NCBI RefSeq assembly: GCF_020639365.1
Contig: NZ_JAINUL010000001.1
Span: forward strand, 5,671,617-5,735,616
Direction of reading: 5' to 3'
Source: Streptomyces flavotricini
GTDB taxonomy: Bacteria > Actinomycetota > Actinomycetes > Streptomycetales > Streptomycetaceae
DNA: 64,000 bases
A program made the translations under genes and the position numbers. Shown here piece after piece: positions 1 to 8,432 of this stretch. Below the pieces are notes generated by a model that did no database searches, was not told the DNA's origin, and worked only from the letters and a program-made list of their open reading frames with translations. Numbering within the stretch: position 1 is the first letter of the stretch; each line of letters begins with the position of its first letter.

Positions 1-800
1 ACCAGGTCCTCGGTGGCGAGGTTGCCGGTGGCGCTCTTCGCGTACGGGCATCCGCCGAGGCCGCCCGCGGAGGCGTCGACGGTGGTGACCCCGTGCTGCA
101 GCGCGGCGAGGGTGTTGGACAGGGCCTGGCCGTAGGTGTCGTGGAAGTGCACGCCGATCCGGTCGGTCGGCACGCCCTCCTCGTTCAGCTCGCTGAGGAG
201 GGTCTGGACATGGCCCGGGGTGGCGACGCCGATGGTGTCGCCGAGGCTGAGCTCGTCACAGCCGAGGTCGAGCAGGGCCTTGGCCACGCGGACCACCTGG
301 TGGACCGGGACCGGCCCCTCCCAGGGGTCGCCGAAGCACATGGAGAGGTAGCCGCGGACGTGCGCCCCGCCCTCCTTCGCGCGGGCCACGACGGGCTCGA
401 ACATGGCGAGGGACTCGTCGACGGTCCGGTTGAGGTTGCGCGACGCGAAGGTCTCGGTGGCCGAGCCGAAGACGGCGATGCGGGTGGCCCCGAGGGCGAG
501 CGCCCGGTCGAGGCCGCGCTCGTTGGGGACGAGGACCGGCAGGTGCACCCCGGGGAGGTCGCCCAGCTCCGGGAACAGCTGCTCGGCGTCGGCCAGCTGG
601 GGCACCCACTTCGGGTGCACGAAGCTGGTGGCCTCGACGGTGGTGAGGCCGGCGGCGGCGAGCCGGTGGATGAACTCGGCTTTGACGGCGGTGGGTACGG
701 CCGTCTTCTCGTTCTGCAGCCCGTCGCGGGCACCGACCTCGTGGATGCGGACCCGGGCCGGCAGCCCGGGGACCGGGAAGGTCATGGGCAGCCCGTTCAC
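1..800 (-). CDS. hmgL: Hydroxymethylglutaryl-CoA lyase, C-terminus cut by window edge
   Basis: Cleaves 3-hydroxy-3-methylglutaryl-CoA to acetyl-CoA and acetoacetate, the last step of leucine degradation. The GTG at 800-798 begins a TIM-barrel protein with the early metal-site segment RIHEVGARDGLQNE (about residues 18-31), and the family signature with its catalytic cysteine (GLGGCPYAKSATGN) lies close to the window edge. The last ~50 residues are outside. The start overlaps the stop of the upstream carboxylase gene by 4 bases (GTGA at 800-797), so the two are almost certainly translationally coupled. Position directly after a biotin carboxylase/carboxyltransferase pair points to leucine/isovalerate catabolism. 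DRE-TIM relatives exist, but the cysteine signature favours HMG-CoA lyase. Confidence 0.93.
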   Translation of the reverse strand, partial: MNGLPMTFPVPGLPARVRIHEVGARDGLQNEKTAVPTAVKAEFIHRLAAAGLTTVEATSFVHPKWVPQLADAEQLFPELGDLPGVHLPVLVPNERGLDRALALGATRIAVFGSATETFASRNLNRTVDESLAMFEPVVARAKEGGAHVRGYLSMCFGDPWEGPVPVHQVVRVAKALLDLGCDELSLGDTIGVATPGHVQTLLSELNEEGVPTDRIGVHFHDTYGQALSNTLAALQHGVTTVDASAGGLGGCPYAKSATGNLATEDL

Positions 801-2854
801 GCGCTCTCCTCCTTCTCGTCCTCGTCCGGGGTGACGACGGCCAGGACCTGGTCCATGGCGACGGTGCTGCCGGGGGCGACGTCCAGCTCGGTGACCGTGC
901 CGGAGTGCGGGGCGGAGATGACGTGCTCCATCTTCATCGCCTCGACGACGAGCAGACTCTGCCCGGCCGCCACCTTGTCCCCGACGGCCACCTTGACGAC
1001 GGTGACGGTGCCGGGCATGGGCGCGGCCAGTGTGTCGGCGCCGCCCCTCGCGTTCCCGGTGAGGGACGCGGTGACGGGGTCGTGGTCCTGGACGTGCCAG
1101 CTGTCCGCGTCGCGGCCGAGCCAAGTCCCCTCGGGGGACGCGGCGTACGTGAACTGGTGCGTGACCCCGTCCAGTTCGACCGTGAGGCGGTCGGCGCTGA
1201 GGGCGACGATCCGGCCGCGGGCCGGTGCGCCGGCGGCCACGAGGAGCTCAGTGGCAAGGCCGGAGCCCGGTCCCGCGGGACGGGTGCGGACCTCGACGGG
1301 GTCCTGGCCGGGGAGGCGGAAGTGGCGGACGGTCCAGGCCGGGGTACCGCCGAGGCGCCAGCCGTCGGCGGCCCCGAAGGGGTTCACCCAGCCCGGGTTC
1401 CCCGAGCCCCCGGCAGGGTTCCGGGAAGGGGCGGGGTGGGGGAGGGAAGCCTGGGCCAGCAGGGCCGCCGCCGCGTACACCTCGGGCGGCACGCCGTCCG
1501 GGAGCAAGCCGGACAGGTCCCGCTCCACCAGTCCCGTGTCCAGGTTCCCGGACACCACGTCCGGATGCGCCAACAGCCTCCGCAGGAAACCGGCGTTGGT
1601 CTGGACGCCCAGGATCACGGTGTCGGCGAGGGCGCCCCGCAGCATCCGCAGGGCCGTCGCCCGGTCGGGGCCGTGGACGATGACCTTCGAGAGCATCGGG
1701 TCGTACGTGGAGCCCGTGTCCACCCCGGCCAGCAGCCCGGAGTCCGTGCGCACGGCACCACCGGACGGCTCGGACAGCGCCAGCACCATGCCGCCGGACG
1801 GCAGGAACCCGCGCGCCGGGTCCTCGGCGCAGACGCGGGCCTCGACGGCGTGGCCGGTCAGGGTGACGTCGGCCTGCCCGAAGCCCAGCTCCGCGCCCGC
1901 CGCGACCCGCAGCTGCTGCTCCACCAGGTCCAGGCCGGTGATCAGCTCGGTCACCGGGTGCTCCACCTGGAGCCGGGTGTTCATCTCCATGAAGTAGTAG
2001 GAGGAGGGGTCGCCGCCGGGCACGATGAACTCCACCGTTCCCGCGCCGACGTACCCGCACGACCGCGCCGCCTCCACCGCCGCCGCGCCCATCGAGGCCC
2101 GCAGCTCCGGTGTGAGCAGGACCGACGGGGCCTCCTCGATCACCTTCTGGTGGCGCCGCTGCAGCGAGCACTCGCGCTCACCCAGGTGCACCACGTTGCC
2201 GTGCGCGTCCGCCAGAACCTGGATCTCGATGTGCCGGGGCCGGTCCACCCACCGCTCCACGAGCAGCGTGTCGTCGCCGAACGAGGACCGCGCCTCGCGG
2301 CGGGCCGCCGCGATCTCCTCGCCCAGCAGCCCGGCCTCGCGGACCAGCCGCATGCCCTTGCCGCCGCCGCCCGCGGACGGCTTGAGCAGCACCGGCATGC
2401 CGATCTCCTCGGCCGCCGCGACCAGTTCGGCGTCCGACAGCCCGCTGCCGGAGGAGCCCGGCACCACGGGCACGCCCGCCGCCTTCACCGTCTCCTTGGC
2501 CCGGATCTTGTCACCCATCAGGGAGATCGCCGAGGCCGGCGGCCCGATGAAGGCCAGGCCGGCCTCCGCGCAGGCGGCCGCGAAGGCCGCGTTCTCGGCG
2601 AGGAAGCCGTAGCCGGGGTGGACGGCCTCGGCGCCGGTGCGGCGGGCCGCGTCGAGCAGCCTCTCCACCGACAGGTAGCTCTCGGCGGCCGCCGCCGGAC
2701 CGATCCGGACGGCCGTGTCGGCCTCCCGTACGTGCCGCGCGTCCGCGTCCGCGTCGCTGAAGACGGCCACGGACCGCACGCCGAGCTCCCGCAGCGTGCG
2801 GATGACCCGTACCGCGATCTCGCCCCGGTTGGCGACCAGAACAGTGCTGAACAT
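797..2854 (-). CDS. accA1: Biotin-dependent acyl-CoA carboxylase alpha subunit (biotin carboxylase + BCCP)
   Basis: About 685 aa. Uses ATP and bicarbonate to carboxylate a C-terminal biotin, which the partner beta subunit transfers to an acyl-CoA (probably 3-methylcrotonyl-CoA and/or short-chain acyl-CoAs). The N-terminus (FSTVLVANRGEIAVRV) and the HPGYGFLAEN motif are typical of biotin carboxylase; an ATP-grasp domain with a glycine-rich loop (KPSAGGGGKGM) follows. The biotinylation motif EAMKMEH is near residue 640 in the C-terminal carrier domain. I chose ATG 2854 because GAGGA lies 8 bases upstream; a GTG at 2869 would add five residues but overlaps the preceding gene's end. It lies between accD1 and hmgL in one leftward operon. 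The length fits methylcrotonyl-CoA carboxylase alpha. Confidence 0.93.
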   Translation of the reverse strand: MFSTVLVANRGEIAVRVIRTLRELGVRSVAVFSDADADARHVREADTAVRIGPAAAAESYLSVERLLDAARRTGAEAVHPGYGFLAENAAFAAACAEAGLAFIGPPASAISLMGDKIRAKETVKAAGVPVVPGSSGSGLSDAELVAAAEEIGMPVLLKPSAGGGGKGMRLVREAGLLGEEIAAARREARSSFGDDTLLVERWVDRPRHIEIQVLADAHGNVVHLGERECSLQRRHQKVIEEAPSVLLTPELRASMGAAAVEAARSCGYVGAGTVEFIVPGGDPSSYYFMEMNTRLQVEHPVTELITGLDLVEQQLRVAAGAELGFGQADVTLTGHAVEARVCAEDPARGFLPSGGMVLALSEPSGGAVRTDSGLLAGVDTGSTYDPMLSKVIVHGPDRATALRMLRGALADTVILGVQTNAGFLRRLLAHPDVVSGNLDTGLVERDLSGLLPDGVPPEVYAAAALLAQASLPHPAPSRNPAGGSGNPGWVNPFGAADGWRLGGTPAWTVRHFRLPGQDPVEVRTRPAGPGSGLATELLVAAGAPARGRIVALSADRLTVELDGVTHQFTYAASPEGTWLGRDADSWHVQDHDPVTASLTGNARGGADTLAAPMPGTVTVVKVAVGDKVAAGQSLLVVEAMKMEHVISAPHSGTVTELDVAPGSTVAMDQVLAVVTPDEDEKEESA

Positions 2855-2870
2855 CAGTGAGGTCCTCACG

Positions 2871-4487
2871 TCACATACGGAAGATGCCGAAGCCGCGATC
2901 GCCCAGCGGAGCGTTCGCGCACGCGGTCAGGGCCAGCCCCAGCACCTGCCGGGTCTCCATCGGGTCGATGACCCCGTCGTCCCACAGCCGCGCCGTGGCG
3001 TAGTAGGCATTGCCCTGTTCCTCGTACTGCGCCCGGACCGGGGCCTTGAAGGCCTCCTCGTCCTCGAGCGGCCACTCCTGGCCCGCGCCCTCGATCTGGT
3101 CCCGCTTGACGGTCGCCAGTACGGACGCGGCCTGTTCGCCGCCCATCACGGAGATCTTGGCGTTGGGCCACATCCACAGGAAGCGCGGGGAGTACGCCCG
3201 CCCGCACATCGAGTAGTTGCCGGCCCCGTACGAGCCGCCGACGACCACCGTCAGCTTCGGGACCCGCGTGCACGCCACGGCCGTGACCATCTTGGCGCCG
3301 TGCTTGGCGATGCCGCCGGCCTCGTAGTCGCGGCCGACCATGAAGCCCGAGATGTTCTGGAGGAAGAGGAGCGGGATCCCGCGCTGGTCGCACAGCTCGA
3401 TGAAGTGCGCGCCCTTCTGGGCGGATTCCGAGAAAAGGATGCCGTTGTTGGCGACGATGCCCACCGGGTGGCCGTGGATCCGGGCGAAGCCGGTGACCAG
3501 CGTCTGCCCGAACTCGGACTTGAACTCCTGGAAGCGGGAGCCGTCCACGATCCGGGCGATGACCTCGCGGGCGTCGTAGGGGGTGCGCGAGTCGACCGGG
3601 ACCGCTCCGTACAGCCCGTACGGGTCCACCTTCGGCTCTTCCGGCGCCTCGACCGACCAGGGCAGGGCCCCGCGCTCGGGCAGGGTCGCCACGATGTTCC
3701 GTACGATCCGCAGCGCGTGCGCGTCGTCCTCCGCGAGGTGGTCGGTGACGCCCGAGGTCCGGGAGTGGACCTCGCCGCCGCCGAGCTCCTCGGCGGTGAC
3801 CACCTCGCCGGTGGCGGCCTTCACCAGCGGCGGGCCGCCGAGGAAGATCGTGCCCTGGCCGCGGACGATGACGGCCTCGTCGCTCATCGCCGGGACGTAC
3901 GCGCCGCCCGCCGTGCAGGAGCCGAGGACGGCGGCGATCTGCGGGATGCCGGCGCCCGACATGCGCGCCTGGTTGTAGAAGATGCGGCCGAAGTGCTCCC
4001 GGTCGGGGAAGACCTCGTCCTGCATGGGGAGGAAGGCGCCGCCCGAGTCGACGAGGTAGAGGCAGGGGAGACGATTCTCCAGGGCCACTTCCTGCGCGCG
4101 GAGGTGCTTCTTGACGGTCATCGGGTAGTACGTGCCGCCCTTGACGGTGGCGTCGTTCGCGACGATCACGCACTCGCGGCCGCTGACCCGGCCGATGCCG
4201 GCGATGACCCCTGCGGCCGGGGCCGCGCCCCCGTACATCCCCTCGGCGGCCAGCGGGGCCAGCTCCAGGAAGGGGGATCCGGGGTCGAGGAGGGTGTCCA
4301 CCCGGTCGCGGGGGAGCAGCTTCCCGCGGGCGGTGTGGCGGGCGCGGGCCTTCTCGCCGCCGCCGAGCCGGGCCGCGTCGAGCCGGGCGCGCAGCCCCTC
4401 GGTGAGCTCGCGGTGGGCGGCCTCGTTGGTCCGCCAGGCCTCGGACGCCGGGTCCGCGGCGCTCGTCAGCACTGGTGCCTGCTGCAT
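2871..4487 (-). CDS. accD1: Acyl-CoA carboxylase beta subunit (carboxyltransferase), methylcrotonyl-CoA type
   Basis: 538 aa. Transfers the carboxyl group from biotinyl-AccA1 to the acyl-CoA. The two crotonase-fold halves are clear: the N-terminal oxyanion region (YLVDSGGAFLPMQ, GRIFYNQARMSGAGIPQI, LGSCTAGGAYVPAM) and the C-terminal half (FLQNISGFMVGRDYEAGG, GGSYGAGNYSMCGRAY, NAKISVMGGEQAA). These are characteristic of methylcrotonyl-CoA carboxylase beta rather than propionyl-CoA carboxylase. ATG 4487 is preceded by AAGGGAG. It is the first gene of the leftward operon accD1-accA1-hmgL, with only a few bases between the first two genes. The promoter region holds two TetR-type palindromes, implying repression by the divergent regulator at 4587. 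Confidence 0.94.
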   Translation of the reverse strand: MQQAPVLTSAADPASEAWRTNEAAHRELTEGLRARLDAARLGGGEKARARHTARGKLLPRDRVDTLLDPGSPFLELAPLAAEGMYGGAAPAAGVIAGIGRVSGRECVIVANDATVKGGTYYPMTVKKHLRAQEVALENRLPCLYLVDSGGAFLPMQDEVFPDREHFGRIFYNQARMSGAGIPQIAAVLGSCTAGGAYVPAMSDEAVIVRGQGTIFLGGPPLVKAATGEVVTAEELGGGEVHSRTSGVTDHLAEDDAHALRIVRNIVATLPERGALPWSVEAPEEPKVDPYGLYGAVPVDSRTPYDAREVIARIVDGSRFQEFKSEFGQTLVTGFARIHGHPVGIVANNGILFSESAQKGAHFIELCDQRGIPLLFLQNISGFMVGRDYEAGGIAKHGAKMVTAVACTRVPKLTVVVGGSYGAGNYSMCGRAYSPRFLWMWPNAKISVMGGEQAASVLATVKRDQIEGAGQEWPLEDEEAFKAPVRAQYEEQGNAYYATARLWDDGVIDPMETRQVLGLALTACANAPLGDRGFGIFRM

Positions 4488-4516
4488 CGGTCGAGCTCCC
4501 TTGCTCGGTGCACGCT

Positions 4517-4532
4517 GTTAATGAGCGTTAAC
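4517..4532. promoter_or_regulatory. AccR-type operator 1, GTTAATGAGCGTTAAC
   Basis: Exact match to GTTAA-N6-TTAAC, the palindrome I recall for the TetR repressor AccR of S. avermitilis. It lies 30 bases upstream of the accD1 start in the divergent region with the TetR gene, where bound repressor would block the leftward operon. Confidence 0.75.
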
Positions 4533-4547
4533 GCATGTACAGCTTAG

Positions 4548-4563
4548 GTTAACGAGCGCTAAC
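4548..4563. promoter_or_regulatory. AccR-type operator 2, GTTAACGAGCGCTAAC
   Basis: Second copy of the palindrome with one mismatch in the right arm (CTAAC). Its centre is 31 bp from operator 1, close to three helical turns, so dimers would bind on the same DNA face. It overlaps the putative -35 hexamer of the TetR gene, which suggests autoregulation. Confidence 0.72.
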
Positions 4564-4578
4564 GGCCCTGTCTAGAAT
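4549..4578 (+). promoter_or_regulatory. Probable leaderless promoter of the TetR gene
   Basis: TTAACG (4549-4554) and TAGAAT (4573-4578) are separated by 18 bases, and the ATG at 4587 begins 8 bases after the -10. No ribosome binding site precedes the ATG. This spacing puts transcription start at or next to the A of the start codon. The -35 sits inside operator 2. Confidence 0.5.
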
Positions 4579-4586
4579 GGATTCCC

Positions 4587-5165
4587 ATGAGCACCAGAGC
4601 CGCCGCCCCGACCCGTCGCGAGCAGATCCTCAGCGAGGCCGCCCGTCTCTTCGCCGCGCGTGGATTCCACGGCGTCGGCGTGGACGAGATAGGGGCCGCC
4701 GTGGGCATCAGCGGCCCCGGCCTCTACCGCCATTTCGCGGGCAAGGACGCCATGCTGGCCGAGCTGCTCGTCGGGATCAGCGAGCGGCTGCTGACGGGCG
4801 GCCGCCACCGGGTGGCCGAGGCCGCGGGCGACCCGGAGGGCGTACTGGCCTCCCTCATCGACGGCCACATCGACTTCGCGCTCGACGACCGGGCGCTGAT
4901 CACCCTGCACGACCGGGAGCTGGACCGGCTGCGGGAGGCCGACCGCAAGCTCGTACGGCAGCTGCAGCGGCAGTACGTCGAGCTGTGGGTGGAGGTCGTA
5001 CGGGAACTGCACCCGCAGGTCGGCGAGGCGGAGGTGCGGGTGGCCGTGCACGCCGTCTTCGGCCTGCTCAACTCCACCCCGCACCTGGCGGCGCTCGGCC
5101 GCGAGGCGACGGAATCCCTGCTGCGGCGCCTCGCGCACGGGGCGTTCGGGGCGCTGTCGGGGTGA
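4587..5165 (+). CDS. accR: TetR-family regulator, probable AccR repressor of the acc/hmgL operon
   Basis: 192 aa. The N-terminal TetR helix-turn-helix runs from about residue 10 to 55 (REQILSEAARLFAARGFHGV ... GISGPGLYRHFAGKDAML), followed by an all-helical ligand/dimerisation domain. It is transcribed divergently from accD1-accA1-hmgL across 99 bases carrying two GTTAA-N6-TTAAC palindromes. By family precedent it represses both directions and is released by a short-chain acyl-CoA; the ligand is inferred, not visible. No Shine-Dalgarno sequence precedes ATG 4587, consistent with a leaderless transcript. The symbol rests on operator similarity and position from memory of the S. avermitilis system. 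Confidence 0.82.
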   Translation: MSTRAAAPTRREQILSEAARLFAARGFHGVGVDEIGAAVGISGPGLYRHFAGKDAMLAELLVGISERLLTGGRHRVAEAAGDPEGVLASLIDGHIDFALDDRALITLHDRELDRLREADRKLVRQLQRQYVELWVEVVRELHPQVGEAEVRVAVHAVFGLLNSTPHLAALGREATESLLRRLAHGAFGALSG

Positions 5166-5230
5166 GGCGACGCGTCCGCTGGTCGGAATGGCACCGGCGC
5201 CCGGGGCCCGGCGGCGGCAGAATGGGCCGC

Positions 5231-6028
5231 ATGCCGAAGCCGATAGAGACGCACGTACCGACCCGCGCCGAGCTCGTCGACCATCTGGTCCGCACCCGGA
5301 TCTCGGGTCAGGTCGCGACGCCCCGTGAGAACAACCTGTCGCACTACCGCAAGCTCGCCAACGGCGACCGGCACTACTGGCTGGGCCTGGAGCTGGGCGA
5401 CCGCTGGACGGACGAGCAGGACGTGCTCGCCGTGATGGCGGAGCGGGTCGGGGTCGTCGACGACGCCGCGCACCGCTTCGGCCAGGACACCATCGACCCG
5501 GAGCTGACCGTCTCCGGCCTCGACCGGATGGCGGCGCGGCTGCGGAAGGCGGCCCTGGACCGGCAGAGCGTGCTGCTCGCCACGGGGCACCCGGGCGGGC
5601 TGCTGGACGTCCACCGGGCGACGGCGGCGGCGCTGCGCGCGGCGGGCTGCGAGATCGTGGTGATCCCGGCCGGTCTGGTCGCGGACGAGGGCTCGGTGTG
5701 GCAGTTCGCGGACGTCGCCGTGCTGGAGCGGGGCGCCACGCTGTGGCACACCCACTCCCCGGAGCCGATGGCCGCGATCCTGGACGGCCTCGCGGCGGCG
5801 AACCGCCCCCAGCCGGACCTGGTCGTCGCCGACCACGGCTGGGCGGGGTGCGCGGCGCAGCGCGGGCTGGACGCGGTGGGGTACGCGGACTGCAACGACC
5901 CGGCGCTGTTCCTCGGCGAGGCGGAGGGCACCCTCCAGGTGGCGGTCCCCCTCGACGACCACGTCCGCGACCCGCGCTTCTACGACCCGATGGTGGCGTA
6001 CCTGCTGTCGTCGGCGGGTCTGCTCTGA
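5231..6028 (+). CDS. Phosphatase-family protein of unknown substrate
   Basis: About 265 aa, soluble, no signal peptide or membrane segment. Actinobacterial homologues are usually labelled simply 'phosphatase'; I recognise the overall sequence type but cannot name a substrate. Visible landmarks are LLATGHPGGLLDVHRA (about residue 118), VVIPAGLVADEG, LWHTHSPEPMAAIL and LVVADHGWAGCAAQRG, with conserved His/Asp residues that could bind metal or phosphate. ATG 5231 was chosen because it follows CAGAAT by 7 bases (possible leaderless start) and no better ribosome site exists; ATG 5222 is in the same frame and adds three residues. It follows the TetR gene by about 65 bases and converges on the SDR gene. 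Confidence 0.65.
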   Translation: MPKPIETHVPTRAELVDHLVRTRISGQVATPRENNLSHYRKLANGDRHYWLGLELGDRWTDEQDVLAVMAERVGVVDDAAHRFGQDTIDPELTVSGLDRMAARLRKAALDRQSVLLATGHPGGLLDVHRATAAALRAAGCEIVVIPAGLVADEGSVWQFADVAVLERGATLWHTHSPEPMAAILDGLAAANRPQPDLVVADHGWAGCAAQRGLDAVGYADCNDPALFLGEAEGTLQVAVPLDDHVRDPRFYDPMVAYLLSSAGLL

Positions 6029-6035
6029 GAGGTGC

Positions 6036-6064
6036 CCGGCGGGGCGTCGCCGCGGCCCCGCCGG
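6036..6064. terminator. Bidirectional hairpin between convergent genes
   Basis: A 10-bp GC-only stem (CCGGCGGGGC with GCCCCGCCGG) with a 9-base loop lies between the ends of the phosphatase and SDR genes. There is no U-tract, as is common for Streptomyces terminators. Confidence 0.6.
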
Positions 6065-6075
6065 TGTGCCTTCGG

Positions 6076-6936
6076 TTAGGCGAGCCAGCTCGTCATCTCG
6101 GTCTGGACAATCGAGCCGTCCAGGTCCGCGAGCTTCATGCCGACGAAGTTGCGCGCCCAGTCGGAGGTCTGGATGCGGAACGGCATCTTCTCGGCGGTCA
6201 GCGCGTCGATGACCGGCGCCGCCGCCTGCTCCGAGGTCTGGGCGGTGTCGCTGCCGAAGGACTGCAGGGCGTGGTTGATGTAGCCCTGCAGGGCCGGGGC
6301 GTACGGGCCCGCCTGGGTGAGCAGTGCCGGAATGTCGAGTCCGACGTTGTTCACGAACTCGCTGGCGACGGCGCCCGGCTCGATGACGGACACCTGGACG
6401 CCCATGGCCGCGGCGACCGGGGCCAGCGACTCCATGAAGCCCTCCACGGCGAACTTGGCGGCGCAGTAGGACTCGTTGAACGGCTGGCCGATGACGCCGC
6501 CGACGCTCGTCACGGTGATGACGCGGCCGCCCGAGGCGCGCAGGTGCGGGAGCGCGGCGCGGGTGAGCTCGGCGACGCCGAAGAAGTTGACCTCCATGAC
6601 GTTCCGCAGCTGCTCCATGCCGTGCTGCTCGATGGTGCCCACGAAGCCCGCGCCCGCGTTGTTCACGACCGCGTCGAGGTGGCCGTGCTCGGCCACGACC
6701 TCGGCCACGCACGCCGCCACGGACTGCGCGTCGGTCACGTCGAGCCGCTTGACCTGGACGAGTTCGGTGACGCCGGCTTCGGCGGCGGCCTTGTTCAGGG
6801 CGTCGGCGCGGGTGGTGTCGCGCATGGTGGCGACGGTGTGCCAGCCGGCCCGGGCGGCGGCGACCGCGGCGGCCAGGCCGATGCCGGAGGAGGTGCCGGT
6901 GATGAGGACGGTCTTGGCGGCGGTGTCGGTGCTCAT
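6076..6936 (-). CDS. Short-chain dehydrogenase/reductase (SDR)
   Basis: 286 aa classical SDR. The cofactor motif TGTSSGIG is at about residues 14-21; the NNAGAG strand, the catalytic Ser (TVTSVGGVIG) and the YCAAK Tyr/Lys pair are all present, so it should be an active NAD(P)-dependent oxidoreductase. The substrate is not evident. ATG 6936 follows GGGAGCC by 5 bases. It diverges from a MarR-family gene with a long inverted repeat between them, so it is probably the regulated target of that MarR protein. The pairing suggests response to a small aromatic or electrophilic compound, which is inference from MarR family habits. Confidence 0.87.
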   Translation of the reverse strand: MSTDTAAKTVLITGTSSGIGLAAAVAAARAGWHTVATMRDTTRADALNKAAAEAGVTELVQVKRLDVTDAQSVAACVAEVVAEHGHLDAVVNNAGAGFVGTIEQHGMEQLRNVMEVNFFGVAELTRAALPHLRASGGRVITVTSVGGVIGQPFNESYCAAKFAVEGFMESLAPVAAAMGVQVSVIEPGAVASEFVNNVGLDIPALLTQAGPYAPALQGYINHALQSFGSDTAQTSEQAAAPVIDALTAEKMPFRIQTSDWARNFVGMKLADLDGSIVQTEMTSWLA

Positions 6937-6955
6937 GGAAGGCTCCCTAGATTTG

Positions 6956-6996
6956 TGCGTGCACACACACATTAACGATGTGTGCGTGTGCACGCA
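6956..6996. promoter_or_regulatory. Long CA/TG-rich inverted repeat, probable MarR operator
   Basis: Arms TGCGTGCACACACACAT (6956-6972) and ATGTGTGCGTGTGCACGCA (6978-6996) are near-perfect complements that differ by one CA unit, with a 5-base AT-rich centre. It fills the gap between the divergent SDR and MarR genes and covers the expected promoter elements of both. Confidence 0.65.
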
Positions 6997-7014
6997 ACCC
7001 GGTATCCTTCCCGT

Positions 7015-7488
7015 ATGGCGCACACGAATCTCAACCTGGACGGCCTCACCCCCCGCGACCACGCCTTCTACGGTCTGGTCTGGGCCGGGACCACCCTCAC
7101 CGCCCGGGTCGACCAGGCGCTCACGCGCCGGCACGACCTGCCGCTGTCGTGGTTCGAGGTGATGCTGTGGCTGAGCGTCCAGAAGGATCCGGTCGCCCCG
7201 TCCGAGCTGGGCGCCCGGACCCTGCTCAGCCGCAGCCAGGTCTCGCGCGTCGCCGATTCGCTCCGCGCCCGCGGCCTGGTCGAGCGGGTCCCGTCCCCGA
7301 CGGACGCCCGGTCCGTGGGCATCGCCCTCACCGAGGCGGGCCGCCGCGCCTTCGCGGAGGCCGACGCCACCCGCCGCGAGGCCCTCGCCGAGGTCTTCGA
7401 CGACCGCCTCGACGACGCGGACATAGCCGCGCTGGAGGCGGTCTGGGCCAAGCTCAAGGCCAAGCCCGGGGCCAAGCCCGAGGCGTAG
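7015..7488 (+). CDS. MarR-family transcriptional regulator
   Basis: 157 aa winged-helix protein. The MarR core is clear: an N-terminal dimerisation helix, then recognition around residues 60-90 (LGARTLLSRSQVSRVADSLR) and the wing (RVPSPTDARSVGIALTEAGR) with the family's conserved D-x-R motif. ATG 7015 starts 6 bases after TATCCT (7003-7008) with no ribosome site, so a leaderless start is likely. An upstream ATG at 6982 lies inside the operator and is rejected. It faces the SDR gene across a 41-base inverted repeat and probably represses both genes. The C-terminus is Lys/Ala rich (KLKAKPGAKPEA). Confidence 0.85.
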   Translation: MAHTNLNLDGLTPRDHAFYGLVWAGTTLTARVDQALTRRHDLPLSWFEVMLWLSVQKDPVAPSELGARTLLSRSQVSRVADSLRARGLVERVPSPTDARSVGIALTEAGRRAFAEADATRREALAEVFDDRLDDADIAALEAVWAKLKAKPGAKPEA

Positions 7489-7554
7489 CCCTTCAGGCGC
7501 CACCGGCCCTTCCGGCACAGGGCGTTGTCAGTGGCCGGGGCTAGCGTCGAAGGC

Positions 7555-8421
7555 GTGACGACACCGCCGAAGAACCAGAACGCGCTGTCCCCGCTGGCCG
7601 AGGACCCGCAAGGCCGCGCCCTGGGGCTGGACCTGCCGCCCGGCACGATCGTCGACGGGCCCGCCGGGCGGACCCCGCTGTGGTCCCGGGCGCGGCGCGA
7701 GCCGTTGCTGTGGGTCTCCGACGAGCCCGTCGGCGTCGGCGTGCTCGCTGCCTGCCGCTCCCGCCTGGCCCGGACCGGCGCCGGCCTTCAGGCGGTACTG
7801 CTCCAGGAGCGGCGCGGCCTGGAGGAGTGGTGGAACCGCGGCGAGCTGTGCCCCGGTTCGATGTCCGACCCCGACGACCACCACGTCGAGCCGGTGCTGC
7901 GCGAGTTCTGGGCCGGGGTCGTCCCCGATCCGGAGGAGGGGGAAGGCCCCGACGGGGCCGGGCTCATGGCCCCCTTCGGCCGCGACTGGCCCGGCCTCGC
8001 GGAGCACCGGACCCCGCGGGAGGACCCGGAGGCGGTCGCCCTCGCCCTCGCCGACGAGCTGATCCGGGACGGGGTCCTGCCGGGCCCGCGGCTCGCGCTG
8101 GTCCCCGCCGCCCGGGGAGCCGACGTACCCACCGCGATGGGCTGGCAGGGTGCGGCGAACCACGAGAACGACACGGCGCTGCTCACCACCGTCATGCGCT
8201 CGTGGGAGGAGCGGTTCGGGGCCCGCGTCATCGCACTCGGCTTCGACGAGGTCCACCTGTCCGTGGCCGCCCCGCTCCCGACGAGGGTCGCGGCGCTGCC
8301 GGTCGCCGCCGAGCACTTCGCCTTCTGCCCCGACAACGTGTGGCAGGGCTCGGGCAGCGTCCGCGCGTATGCCGACGAGGCCGTGACCGGCGCGGAGCAC
8401 TGGGCGTTCTGGTGGGACTGA
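7555..8421 (+). CDS. DUF4253-like protein of unknown function
   Basis: About 288 aa, cytoplasmic. The C-terminal half, with MGWQGAANHENDTALLTTVM, SWEERFGARVIALGFD and FAFCPDNVWQGSG, has the character of the DUF4253 family common in actinobacteria; no catalytic role is known to me. GTG 7555 is preferred: it lies 7 bases after TAGCGT (7542-7547), a plausible -10 for a leaderless message. A GTG at 7525 in the same frame would add ten residues. It is convergent with the tesB gene, with an 11-base gap. Confidence 0.6.
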   Translation: MTTPPKNQNALSPLAEDPQGRALGLDLPPGTIVDGPAGRTPLWSRARREPLLWVSDEPVGVGVLAACRSRLARTGAGLQAVLLQERRGLEEWWNRGELCPGSMSDPDDHHVEPVLREFWAGVVPDPEEGEGPDGAGLMAPFGRDWPGLAEHRTPREDPEAVALALADELIRDGVLPGPRLALVPAARGADVPTAMGWQGAANHENDTALLTTVMRSWEERFGARVIALGFDEVHLSVAAPLPTRVAALPVAAEHFAFCPDNVWQGSGSVRAYADEAVTGAEHWAFWWD

Positions 8422-8432
8422 CGCAGTGGGCG

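Noticed and set aside
93..2860. Long plus-strand open frames over the acc/hmgL genes
   Set aside because: They mirror real minus-strand genes and lack recognisable motifs or ribosome sites.
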